Position numbers and translations under genes: made by a program. Below are positions 48,290-64,000 of a stretch of DNA of 64,000 nucleotides, one piece after another. The notes beneath the pieces were generated by a model, which did not search any database, was not told the origin of the DNA, and worked only from the letters and a program-made list of their open reading frames with translations. The stretch is from Ecdyonurus torrentis. Its lineage: Eukaryota > Arthropoda > Insecta > Ephemeroptera > Heptageniidae. Within the stretch, counting starts at the first letter, position 1. Each line of letters begins with the position of its first letter. The DNA is taken from contig OX439130.1 in assembly GCA_949318235.1 (NCBI GenBank), positions 43,537,040 to 43,601,039 on the forward strand. The letters are read 5' to 3'.

Positions 48290-48640
48290 TTATTATTATG
48301 GATCATCTATTAATATTATTATTTACTTAATGTTACATTCCACAACGTATTCAAGCATCTTCACACTAATTTGTCTTGATGACTCCTTAAATTCTGCATT
48401 GTCGCGATCGTTAGACAGGATCAAGATATCAACCGAACAGTATTTGTTTACTTTTACAAGGGTTCAATCAGCACTGAGTATATATATATATGTATAAGTA
48501 TCTTCCAAATACACCACGACCTTCCTGAACCATTAAATCTGAGTTAAAACTCACAACAGTGGTTTGGAATCAAACATGGATCTTTCGCGTGTTGCATGAA
48601 GAATCTATCCACTAGAATAAGAGCTTGTTCTAAATCAATG
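48290..48640 (-). mobile_element. tRNA-Val-derived SINE-like element
   Basis: On the minus strand, 48625 down to 48555 reads like a decayed valine tRNA: TAGTGGATAGATTC at the D-arm/A box, an anticodon arm ending AACACGCGAAAG, then GATCC and a B-box-like GTTTGATTCC (48567-48576). The anticodon position would be AAC (Val), but the 5' anticodon stem is mismatched (TTCAT against GCGAA) and the T-stem is broken, so it is not a working tRNA. About 240 bp of lower-AT body follows toward lower coordinates, ending in ATAATAATA near 48290. The most economical reading is a Val-tRNA-headed SINE. A tRNA pseudogene with unrelated flank is the alternative. Confidence 0.65.
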
Positions 48641-48944
48641 AAGTAACCAGTATTTTGAAAACCACGCAACATATTAGTCTGAATTATGTACATCATGATA
48701 CTTCAATATTTGTGAAATTGTGATTTTATTTAGAAACCATGTATAACCTTCAACAATTGTAATTCAGTATTGCATATTTGATTGTAAGGAGAATGGAAAT
48801 AAAGAAAATTTGAATTTGAGCAAAGTTAGATCTTCATTATTTATTTTACACACAGAAAAAAATATTTTTATAAGGTGGAAATCATTGGTACATGGATATT
48901 TAAAGCTTTAACTTGTCACTAGATTAAGTTTATCTATATTAATA
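48641..48944. other. AT-rich spacer
   Basis: Nothing recognisable is present. Confidence 0.5.
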
Positions 48945-49230
48945 TTATAGTCCTCTTTACACACGGGAATTTCGAATTCAATTTCGAGCTGCTGCTGAGT
49001 TTTTAAACCAGATGTGATGGCTTGAAAGTCTCATGAAGCATTCGTAAGACACTCACGTGTATTCAGTGTCAATCCACTCTGCTCTTGAAGCAATATAGAC
49101 AAATACTGGTGGATTACAATCATGATAATGGCTACACAATTGCAAGTATGTAAGCAGTCTGCAAAAACTAAGTGAAGTATGTCTGTGCTTGATGAAGCCA
49201 AGGGCTGTAAAAAAGAAGAAGAAAAATACT
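48945..49230 (+). other. Unclassified lower-AT block ending A-rich
   Basis: About 280 bp of balanced composition (CGAGCTGCTGCTGAG, CACTCACGTGTATTCAGTG, GATGAAGCCAAGGGCTG) ends in AAAAAAGAAGAAGAAAAA. The length and A-rich end suit a retroposed SINE or a 5'-truncated LINE tail, but no tRNA head, ORF or second copy was seen. Confidence 0.35.
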
Positions 49231-50698
49231 TTTAAAAAGTTTAAAATAAAATAGTATAGTATAACGTAAGCAATTCTTGAAATGTATTTTATATTACTAT
49301 ATATTAAAATAATATAATACCTTCAAGGTATATGAATAATTATATCTGAAAAATATATTGTAATTTTATTCAGTAAAGCACACCCACTTGAGAAATTGGC
49401 TATAATTTTTTATATCATAAACTTAATGAGTAAAAAATACATTTATATTTGAATCATCTTGACACAATTAAAAAAAGTGAAGACAATTTATTTTACATAA
49501 AAATAACGTTAGTTATAATTACAATTTAAAACGGTTCTTTGTGTTGTGTGTTAGAATATTATTTCTTTTGAGAGTAAAAAAGAAAAAAAAGAAGGAAAAA
49601 GTAGCAGCTGCACAATAAAATGTTCAAGATGTGCTGCCTTTACTTTACTCTTTCCAGATAGACAAATCTCAATTTGTGCAAGAAGTGCAAGTTATGTATG
49701 TACTGTACATATGTATGTACATATGAATGTACATATATATGAATGTAATACATACCGCACAAAAATGAGGTCACATGGATTTCAATTCGACAAAAGAAAT
49801 ACGTTTTTATTCTCCATAGTTAGCATAATAAGATAAAATTATAACATAAAGAAATTCTACTTTTAAATAAATCACCTTTTCTTTTCTTTCGTGTATAAAA
49901 AAAAAACTGGTATGTCACTTTTACGCAGTGGTTAAAAAAAAAGTTGGACTAAAACTTTTAAAACTTTGACAAATTGTTTTAAAAAAAAAGCTACTTCAAA
50001 AGAAAAGATCCTATTAATTAACTTTATGCATACTGTAGGTATTTTTTTTTTTTACTAAAAAGTAATCTATAGATCGTGTAACCTGCAGTATTGAACAGAA
50101 AAAGCTTTTATTTTATGGCTAAAAAAAGGTGCAAAATAGTATTTTGATTAACTTTTTGATTAAAGTTAATTTTTTCAAAGAAATGAGTTAAGTAAGAATT
50201 ACTATTGTCATTAATAAATCCAATTTAAAATAAAATTATACTATGTGCAAGAATTTAAAGTATGCTATATAAATAAATGTAATGAAAAACACGTAAAAGT
50301 GTGTTTATTATTTTTGTATTTAAAAATTTGTGACAATAAAAAAAAAGGTGAAAAATCCCGCAATGCTCAAGGATAGAAAATAAGGGATTCTTTTGCTTTT
50401 CCAGCTCTAATTCTAATTGGCTATTATTGCGTACCCTCGGGAAGCCCCTTTGCGTTAGTTTACGTATATAAAAAAAACATTATAACAAAAACAATGATAC
50501 AAATATTTGATTCTTTGCAACGTCTAATAATTTATTAGAATAATATAATATACATTATTATTATATGTATTTATAACAAAAAAAAAAAAATAAATAAAAA
50601 AAAAAAACTTATTAAATTTCACTAAAGGCATGTCTCAAATTGACGTAATATCTCTAGGCAAATAATAACTTTACGTTATAAAAGTTTTTATAAGAATA

Positions 50699-50702
<4 letters not shown>
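49231..50702. other. AT-rich non-coding stretch
   Basis: A cluster of ATGTAC/GTACAT repeats (about 49692-49745) forms a partly self-complementary patch. A lower-AT patch occurs at about 50400-50460. No gene was found. Confidence 0.5.

Positions 50703-50778
<76 letters not shown>
50703..50778. repeat. (AT)n microsatellite, 76 bp
   Basis: This is a pure AT tract. Confidence 0.97.
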
Positions 50779-50781
<3 letters not shown>

Positions 50782-52841
50782 TCTTTTGTTTTATTAGCAT
50801 AAAGTAGGAGAAAAAAAAGGAGAAAATAAGTAAACTTAAATATTATAGTATTTGGTGCAGTAAAAATATATGACAAAATAGCATTTCAACATCTTAGCTG
50901 TTTAAAATTTTACTCCATTATTTACATTAAGAAAACATTAACTTTTGTAAAGAATAAGAAAAGAAGAAATCACAATTTATCTGCATAGTAAATGGAGTTT
51001 TTCAAAAAACTTCTATTATACTTTACAATGCACAATACTGCAGTTATACAATTGTAAACTAAGCAAAAGTAAAAGATAACGCTTTGTTCTTCTGCTTTTT
51101 CACGCAAATTAGCACGACTATAGTAAATATTATCGTGAAGAAAATGTTAAGTTTTCAAGTTGACACAAAAGCTTAGTAGTAAAACTATTTACACTATAAT
51201 GAGTTCTACAATAGTATAAACCACATCGTCTTTGCACTACTTTGCATTGCAATTATAATCACCTAGCTTTTATGTGTTGTATTTATGAATGTGCAATATT
51301 TAAAATGGATTTTGTATCAGTTTGAAACTTTATGTAAAAGTAAACTTTTACTCTAACTATTGATGATGCAGTTTATATAACATATAACATTTTCTTAAAT
51401 AAGCAACCTTTTTAAGTCTAGTATTATAATTTTTTTTTTCGTAAAATTTGGTCTCTAAGAAAATGGTCTGTATGCATTTTGGAAATTTAAAATGTCCATA
51501 TCTAAAAAAAAAAAAAAATTGCTTCTAAACTATGAAAAATAATTACACACATAATATGTATGTTTTTAAAATTATAAATTGCTACATGAAATAAATATTT
51601 TTAGTATTATATTCAAATAAATCTGAATGAGAGCAGCTTAAGCGTATTATTTTATATCTGTATGATATAACTTATAAGTTTCAAATCCTATTTATTAATA
51701 ACAAAAAATTATAAATAATTAAATGAGATAATCCAATAAAGCAATATAAACACAATAATTATGCTTCAACTAAACTAACAATGCATGCTCCAATGAATGG
51801 TCAAATATATCAGTACATTAAATTACGTGCAACTTGAAACATATGTGTACAGATGCAACAATGCATTTATTGTAATAATAATTATAATTAAACTTGACTA
51901 ATGCCATGTGTATAATTAGTTATCATTCTACAAGCATTATATATAATAGTATAAACATATCTAGTATTGATGTTAAGTCTATAGTTATAGTTATTATATT
52001 ACATTAATTTAACGCTAATTAAGGTAAATATTGAAATTAGTGTTGCTTTATTTGCAAATAATTTATAATTTCCAAAAATTTGCTATCTATATAGAAAATA
52101 TCAAAAACATTATAGAACATTAATTAGTTATTTTACATTTTACAAATATTTATAGAAAATGAAATGCCAATAAATCATTTTTTTAATTATACTAATTAAT
52201 ATCTATTTGTACTATTTCTATTTACTAATAATGTCTATGAAATAGCCTTGTATGCGCCTTACTAAAGCATATTATTATTTATATAATTCATAAAAAAAAT
52301 TACACCTGAATTTAGATTTGACTCTAAACAAAAATGTAATGTTGTTTTTAGTTGCACAAAATCATTAAAATACCAACAAAAATCACCTTCAACTATCACG
52401 ATTCAAATTTCCCGTGCTGCAGCTAAATTATTAGCAGCACTCTTTGGTGTTAGCACCAAGTTTTAACGTACAAATTAATTTTTGATAACGTTCACGTTTC
52501 AAATTGTTTTTAATGGAATGTTTATAAATATTATGTAATTTTAAAACTTATGATAGAAACTAGTACAAATACTGTAGATAATAACGTACTCTGAAAAAAA
52601 TTAGATCATAAAATAGGGAGTTGAAACATAATGTAAAAATGGAGTTTCGATACGAGTAGAATAAATCAGAACTTGAAGTAAAATGTTACTTTCAAAATAG
52701 TAATGTTATGATTTACGTTTCCAATTGCAAACCCAATTTAAAATTTCTTTTCAAAATTGAACTTACAGAATATCTATTTGCAACCAATTTCAGTCTCATG
52801 GTTAAAATAGCCTCCATGACAAAAACTCAATTACAAATAAC
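50779..52841. other. AT-rich non-coding stretch
   Basis: Small hairpins occur at 52412-52440 (GTGCTGC...GCAGCAC) and 52447-52458 (GGTGTTAGCACC). No gene was found. Confidence 0.5.
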
Positions 52842-52868
52842 TTTTTTTTTTTTTTTTTTTTTTTTTTT
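52842..52868. repeat. T homopolymer, 27 bp
   Basis: This is an uninterrupted T run. Confidence 0.95.
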
Positions 52869-52970
52869 ACTGGACTAACATTTCTGTTTGATTGACTTGC
52901 TTTAGGCGGCGAACAGTCAGTCACTCTATACACAGTTATAACATTTGAACAAATTCATCATTGAAAAAAT

Positions 52971-52997
52971 AAAGCTTGGCCTTCCAGCCAAAGCTTT
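52971..52997. repeat. Short hairpin
   Basis: AAAGCTTGGC and GCCAAAGCTTT flank a 6-bp loop (CTTCCA), with one bulged A. A third AAAGCTT sits 37 bp further on. Confidence 0.75.
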
Positions 52998-54054
52998 TCT
53001 TATTATTTGTATAAAGCTTCATTTGAAAGCTTTTCAATACGAATATAAAAAAGTTTTTTCTCTACTTTTCTTAACTGCCTATAAATAAAATTGCGTTAGA
53101 GAATTCTCTATGTCTCTCTTTCTCTTTCTGTATGTATGTGCATGAACTACTAGTATAGATTTAACTTTTTTCAGCACATTCTATCAAATTTATTTATTTT
53201 TTTTAAAAATCGTTTCAATATATATTTTTTCTGTACTTCAATACTCTTTTTATAATAATATTATGTTATATAAATCTACTTCTGGCATTATTTTGGAGAA
53301 AATAAAAACAAAACTGATCTACTTTTTTATATATATTTTTTACACTCAAACAATGTTTAGTTTTTTATATATATTTGGCAACAATTCTTAAAAAAATTTG
53401 AGCAACTTCGAGGTGGTAAACTATTTGTTATGTATTTTATATTGATATATACGTAGTGCTTTAATATGTATTTTTTTAAGCTTTTTTTATGATGATTTGT
53501 TTACAGAAGTATGATATCATTTTTTTAATAGTTGCATAAGAATACACATACAATTGTTTTATAGACATAATGACAACAACAATAATTTTATAATTAAAAA
53601 GTACATTCTTTTGTTAGAGTGTTTGACCATAACATAACAAATACTCATTTATTGCTGTTTTAAATCTTTAAATAAGAAAACAATGCAGTTTTTTTTATTT
53701 AATTTGCTCAATAATTTAAGGTATTAAGAAACAGTAATGGACCACTTTTGGTCAAACAAGCTAATGTGGATAGAAATTCATGGTGATAATTCTTCCTTTT
53801 TCATATTGAAGTTGTTCTTTGTGGGTAATATTTTAATATAATTATTATAAAGAATTACAAAAATAAAAAAAATTGGGTAGTTGAATACTTCCTTAATTCT
53901 AAGTTCATGACTTTATTTTTATACAATCTAACTTTTTCTTTCTCGGCTAAAGATTTTTTTTTTGTAGTTTCGGCTCATCTCTTGATTGATCTTACTGAAC
54001 TAAAACACGTCTCAACTTGTCGTATTCTACTCACGAATCATCCTAGCTTACCAG

Positions 54055-54087
<33 letters not shown>

Positions 54088-54538
54088 GGACATAGAGTCA
54101 AGACCAAAAGCTGCAGTTTACGCTCTTTGTGAAAAATATATATTTATTTCTTGTATGTTTTTTTCCTAAACTTAAAAAGCATTGAGATCTATATATGTGA
54201 ACTTTTAAATCATAAGATTAAAGCTTTAAAGTTTTTTTTCTTACTATTTTTTTCTTATCCACAAAGAGAAAAGTTTGTAAACTAAACAGTCTGAAAATAT
54301 ATATATTGACATTTGAAGACTTTCAAAAAGTAATATTTTTTCAATGTTTATTTTTCAACAAATATAAATATGAATTTTTTTTTCTTCTTTGATACCATTG
54401 GTTGTTGTTTTTTATTTACGTGCAGAAGTAAACAGAAGTGGACCCTAGATATCTTATAAATTTTCTTTAATATGGTAGGGCAACCTCACCCAAGGCGTGA
54501 ATTCATGTTTTAAACATTTTGATCGGTTTTAAAAATTC

Positions 54539-54541
<3 letters not shown>
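52998..54541. other. AT-rich non-coding stretch
   Basis: It contains a 32-bp A run (54055-54086). The plus frame 53907-54095 ends in that run and has no family features. A small lower-AT patch occurs at 54470-54510. Confidence 0.5.

Positions 54542-54588
<47 letters not shown>
54542..54588. repeat. (AT)n microsatellite, 47 bp
   Basis: This is a pure AT tract. Confidence 0.96.
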
Positions 54589-54591
<3 letters not shown>

Positions 54592-54944
54592 GAACTTCAA
54601 ATGTTTTGTTCAAGATATACATGGCGTAAGTAACTTTAATTATTTTTTAGATACATAAAATTTATTCCTCAAATGCATTGCATTGTACAATATAAAAATT
54701 ATCTCTTTTATGCTTTAGAAAACGAACTGTGATAGCATATCAAAGGATACAATACAAATTATTATCCAAATATTGTTCGTAAAAATAGTAAAAACATATT
54801 GATGTTGTAATTAAAATATATTTTAAAATAGGGTAATAAACATATTAACAATAAGAATAATAAAATAGTCAATAAGAATTGAGTATTCTCTTTAAGTATG
54901 TGACATTCAGTTTATTTAGCCCCTATAAAAATAAAAAAAGATAG

Positions 54945-55265
54945 GCAAAAAGCTGGTCATATCTGTAAGAATGGTTGCCTATAACTGCAGGCGCTTTGCG
55001 TTTCTCTTCTTTCTGTGGCAGTTTTATGTGTACTGGGAATTACAAAAGTTTACTTGCATGAAGTTTCATCTTTGACGTTGGTTACACTTCATGTTCTTCT
55101 CACGTTTGTAGAACTGTGCGTGCGATATTGTATCAGCGGTATAGAGGTGTTTAGAATTGATAGATTTATTTCTGTGGCTAGTCAGTCCTGATTGTGATCA
55201 AAGTTGCTCACATCCGTGGGACAATGCACATCTTATTTACATCTACTAAGTAAAGCTACTTTCTT
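54945..55265. other. Lower-AT block, unclassified
   Basis: About 320 bp of more balanced composition (GCAGGCGCTTTGCG, GTGCGTGCGATATTG, CATCCGTGGGACAATG) lies in AT-rich surroundings. There is no ORF of note, no inverted ends and no tRNA-like box. It could be an old mobile-element fragment or a regulatory sequence. Confidence 0.3.
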
Positions 55266-55602
55266 TTGCATTTACTGTGTTACGTAAAGTAAAATAATTT
55301 AACATTAGCTAGCAACTTTGAAAGTGTAACATATTTTATAAAGAAACTTTATCGATAAAATTCTCAAATTTTTTTATCCCCCAAAAATAAAAATTTATAA
55401 ATCACTTGAATTCAGTATAGTAATTTAAAAATATGTCATTTTTTTGATATAAATCAAAATAAAATAATAATCTCTATATATATACTACTTAAGATTTCAC
55501 TTCGAACAAGAATTTAATTTGTTCAAAAATTTATTGAAGAAATGATTGGAAAATTGAAGCAAAATGTTGATCAATGAATACATTAACGTCTATTCATGTT
55601 AA

Positions 55603-55638
<36 letters not shown>

Positions 55639-56378
55639 AACGTTATTGGGCTATATAATGAAGAAAGCTCATCTGCTTTTGAGAAAATGTTATAGCTAAT
55701 AAAATATAAAAAAAACTCCTTTTCTGAGATTTTTTTTTCGTTTCTTTTCTCATTTTTTTCTTTCTTATTTTATTTAATAAGCTTAAAAAAATGAATGAAG
55801 ATAAAAAAATGTAACATACTGTACTAAAGACACTTGAATTTTATTATTTGTAATAAAATTTAATAGATACACTTATAAAATATGTTAAGTACTTTTTTTT
55901 TTGCTTACGTAATTACCACTAAATTTTAAACTAATCTCAAGGTGTAAAGGTTTTGACTTTATTTTAATTATTACGTTTTTTGAATTCTTAAAATGTCAGA
56001 CATTCTCTCTCTAGTCTGTCCATGTCTAGCTAAAATTAAAAAAAGAAAGAAAGAAAAAAAAAGTTTGTGTAATAAAAATTAAACAATAAAATGAAGTAAT
56101 TTGGAATTTAATGTTGACATACCATGTTCTGTACACTCTTTCTTGCCATTGTGAAAGGAATGCTAATTTTAGGAAAGTGCAAATTTGGCTACACAGATCT
56201 TGGGAAGCAAAATCAAGAAGATAGAAACAGAAAATAGTGCTGAGTTTGCAACATAAATATATTATGTAGGTAAAAAAACAATGAGAATGCAAGCCAGAAA
56301 ATTTCTAATGAGATTAAAATTTGTGACTTTTACATTTTAGTTTTTAGAGTAAAAAGTTTTTATTGCATGTTTTAAACG

Positions 56379-56381
<3 letters not shown>
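55266..56381. other. AT-rich non-coding stretch
   Basis: It contains a 27-bp T run (55607-55633). The minus frame 56026-56292 (88 codons, Phe/Leu/Cys-rich) starts with Met and resembles a hydrophobic peptide, but I recognise no family and call it chance. Confidence 0.45.

Positions 56382-56435
<54 letters not shown>
56382..56435. repeat. T homopolymer, 54 bp
   Basis: This is an uninterrupted T run, the second-longest homopolymer in the window. Confidence 0.95.
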
Positions 56436-56439
<4 letters not shown>

Positions 56440-56673
56440 ATTTTAAATTAAGTGCACAATTTTTAAAGTAAATTTTTAAATTGAGAATCTTGCACGTCCT
56501 ATAAATATGCTTAAATATATTTACCTTGCTGTAAAAAATTATTGGAAGTACCTCTAGAGCTTATAAGGAAAGAAGAAGAAAGTTATCAAGAAGAAAGTTA
56601 ATAATAAATTGAGCTTTCTCATAATGCGTAATAAATTATTTTTATACTGGAATCACATTAGAACTTCTAAAAA

Positions 56674-56677
<4 letters not shown>

Positions 56678-56739
<62 letters not shown>
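56678..56739. repeat. Compound (TA)n-(TG)n microsatellite
   Basis: A TA tract (to 56709) changes abruptly to a TG tract (56710-56739). A TA to TG change in the unit followed by expansion would explain the junction. Confidence 0.96.
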
Positions 56740-56742
<3 letters not shown>

Positions 56743-57805
56743 TAAGCGAAAAAATATAACATAATATTAAAACAAAAAGGTATAAATTAACAATAAACAT
56801 AGTTAAAAAAAGAAAAAAATGTGGATTTTATTTTCATTTAATTTCAATAAACAAAATTAAAAACAACATAATGAAAACACATTTTTAATTTGTTTGTACT
56901 TGAATAAAATTAACGAGTACTTATTAATTTTAATGAATCAAATAACGTCATAACGTGATTCATTATAACAACGAGGAAAAAAATATTTTTGTTACAAATT
57001 AGAGAATTGTTATAAAAAAAACACACAAAAACATAGCCTATAACTCGATAAAATTATATTTTTCATTTAATAAATTAGTCTACAAAAATGTCATATTTGT
57101 ATTTTATTTTAAGCTTTCAGATTAGATTAGAATCATTAACTACAGTTGTGTACTAAAAAAAAAAAAATCTATTCTACAGTAAATAAAGATCAATAATAGA
57201 TTTGACACAATAAAAAAAAACTCTCTAAGGAGCAATTCTCGTTAATCTCAATCTTAAGAGTTACTGTATAGGAAGGTAAAAATGTCACAAAATAAACAGC
57301 TTTATAGAAATAAAAAGATATATACAGTAAAGATAGATAGAGGAGTAACACACACGTACAAAATGTTCGATATCTTTAATGTTATATTACTACATACTAT
57401 ATTTCACAAATTTAGTGACGCCTTCTAGATATTTGAAAATATTATGTTAAAAATGTAAAAATTATGTTTGAAAACATAGTTGAGCTTTTTTACACAGTCA
57501 TATTTTACTTAAAAACGAATTTCTAATGGCTTATGGCAATTCAATGCACAGATGAAGGTTTCAGTTGACGTAAAACTTTATCTAAATACTTGTTATTCCC
57601 ATATGCCAATAGAAATTCTTTTTTTTTTAGTAAAATGACCAAACATTACTTACGGTGTCACTTGTGATATGTTTCGTATATCATTCTGATGTTAAAAAGT
57701 GTTTTCACATGTGCCGATTTGTTTTTATTACAATTTGCAAAAAAAAAAAAAAAAAAAAAAATTAAATAAAAAAAAAAAATTAAATAAAGATTATTTTATT
57801 ATTAA
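56740..57805. other. AT-rich non-coding stretch
   Basis: A runs occur at about 57739-57760 and 57769-57778, just before the fold-back element. No gene was found. Confidence 0.5.
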
Positions 57806-58194
57806 AGCCCTTGCCAACTTACTTTTTATCATTTTGAATACTAGACTGATAATTACCATACCTTAATATCCATGAATTAGACACCATCACGTTGATTTTC
57901 TATTTGTTTTCGTTTATTTTCCTTTTTGCGGTTATATCACGTATCTGACGTCACAATGTACCGTTGCAAATCACAGTCACCGCTCTGGTCACGTGATAAA
58001 TTTAAGCCCCTCCCTCAAATTATTTACTCCTATCACGGTAAATTGTAACGTCAGATACGTGATATAACCGCAAAAAGGAAAATAAACAAAAATAAATACA
58101 AAATCAACGTGATGGTGTCTAATTCATGGATAATAAGGTATGGTAATTATCAGTATAGTATTCTAAATGATAAAAAAGTAAGTTGACAAGGGCT
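57806..58194. mobile_element. 389-bp TTAA-flanked fold-back element, copy 2
   Basis: The ends are AGCCCTTGCCAACTTAC and GTAAGTTGACAAGGGCT, with a perfect TTAA on each side (57802-57805 and 58195-58198). The arms of about 155 bp are inverted copies with few mismatches (TGATAATTACCATACCTTA, GAATTAGACACCATCACGTT, TTTGCGGTTATATCACGTAT). The ~80-bp loop contains AATCACAGTCACCGCTCTG, shared with the copy at 14687-15077. The better arm symmetry suggests it is the younger or better preserved copy. An exact TGACGTCA lies at 57946-57953; its partner in the right arm is mutated to TAACGTCA. It is non-coding. Confidence 0.93.
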
Positions 58195-61241
<3,047 letters not shown>

Positions 61242-61305
61242 GTATACTGAAATTACTTGTTTTAACACGTTAATTATTGAACTAGTTTTCTAGTCAAAAT
61301 GTATG

Positions 61306-61310
<5 letters not shown>

Positions 61311-61364
<54 letters not shown>
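61311..61364. repeat. (CT)n microsatellite, ~54 bp
   Basis: This CT tract has a TTT interruption near its right end. Confidence 0.96.

Positions 61365-64000
<2,636 letters not shown>

Noticed and set aside
48555..48625. Functional tRNA-Val gene
   Set aside because: Anticodon and T stems are mismatched and position 33 is not T, so it is at most a pseudogene or SINE head.

Overview
The window is nuclear DNA from a eukaryote, most likely an invertebrate animal. It is roughly three-quarters A+T by eye. It has no operons, no dense ORFs and no long open frame with normal composition, but it is packed with microsatellites, long homopolymers, fold-back (MITE-like) elements and tRNA-derived SINE-like repeats. 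(GA/CT)n and (AT)n tracts far outnumber (CA/GT)n. That mix fits arthropods or molluscs better than vertebrates, but the sequence does not allow a taxon to be named.

I find no protein-coding gene that I can defend. The longest open frames are translations of simple repeats (Ser-Leu, Arg-Glu, Tyr-Ile, poly-Leu or poly-Lys, Thr-His or Cys-Val). The window therefore reads as intergenic or long-intron sequence. The only gene-like signal is at about 39.24-39.67 kb: a (GA)n tract, a GC-richer island, a TATA-like box and a good splice-donor sequence (AG/GTAAGA). This could be a promoter with a non-coding first exon, but it is unproven.

Region by region. 0-6.7 kb is AT-rich with one long (AT)n tract, a striking layered tetranucleotide array (3.98-4.21 kb) and a lower-AT block (4.8-4.98 kb). 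6.7-10.1 kb holds an old 608-bp fold-back element, a possible SINE head and a 190-bp palindromic MITE. 10-20.5 kb is rich in GA/CT tracts, with the first copy of a ~390-bp TTAA-flanked fold-back element (14.69-15.08 kb) and small palindromes. 20.5-34.5 kb is mostly featureless AT-rich DNA with a few weak fold-backs and long AT, GA and T tracts. 34.6-35.15 kb stacks a SINE-like element, a 122-bp palindromic MITE and a long AT tract. 37.87-38.17 kb is a TA-flanked MITE. 42.4-45.4 kb is a microsatellite cluster that includes an opposite-strand second copy of the SINE. 48.3-49.2 kb holds a tRNA-Val-derived repeat and an unclassified lower-AT block. 57.81-58.19 kb is the second copy of the TTAA fold-back. 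The window ends in a long (CT)n-(CA)n compound array.

The best-supported discoveries are two dispersed families seen twice each within 64 kb: the ~390-bp fold-back (14.7 and 57.8 kb) and the SINE with a strongly conserved central segment (34.6 kb plus strand, 42.7 kb minus strand). All repeat boundaries were read by eye and may be off by a few bases.
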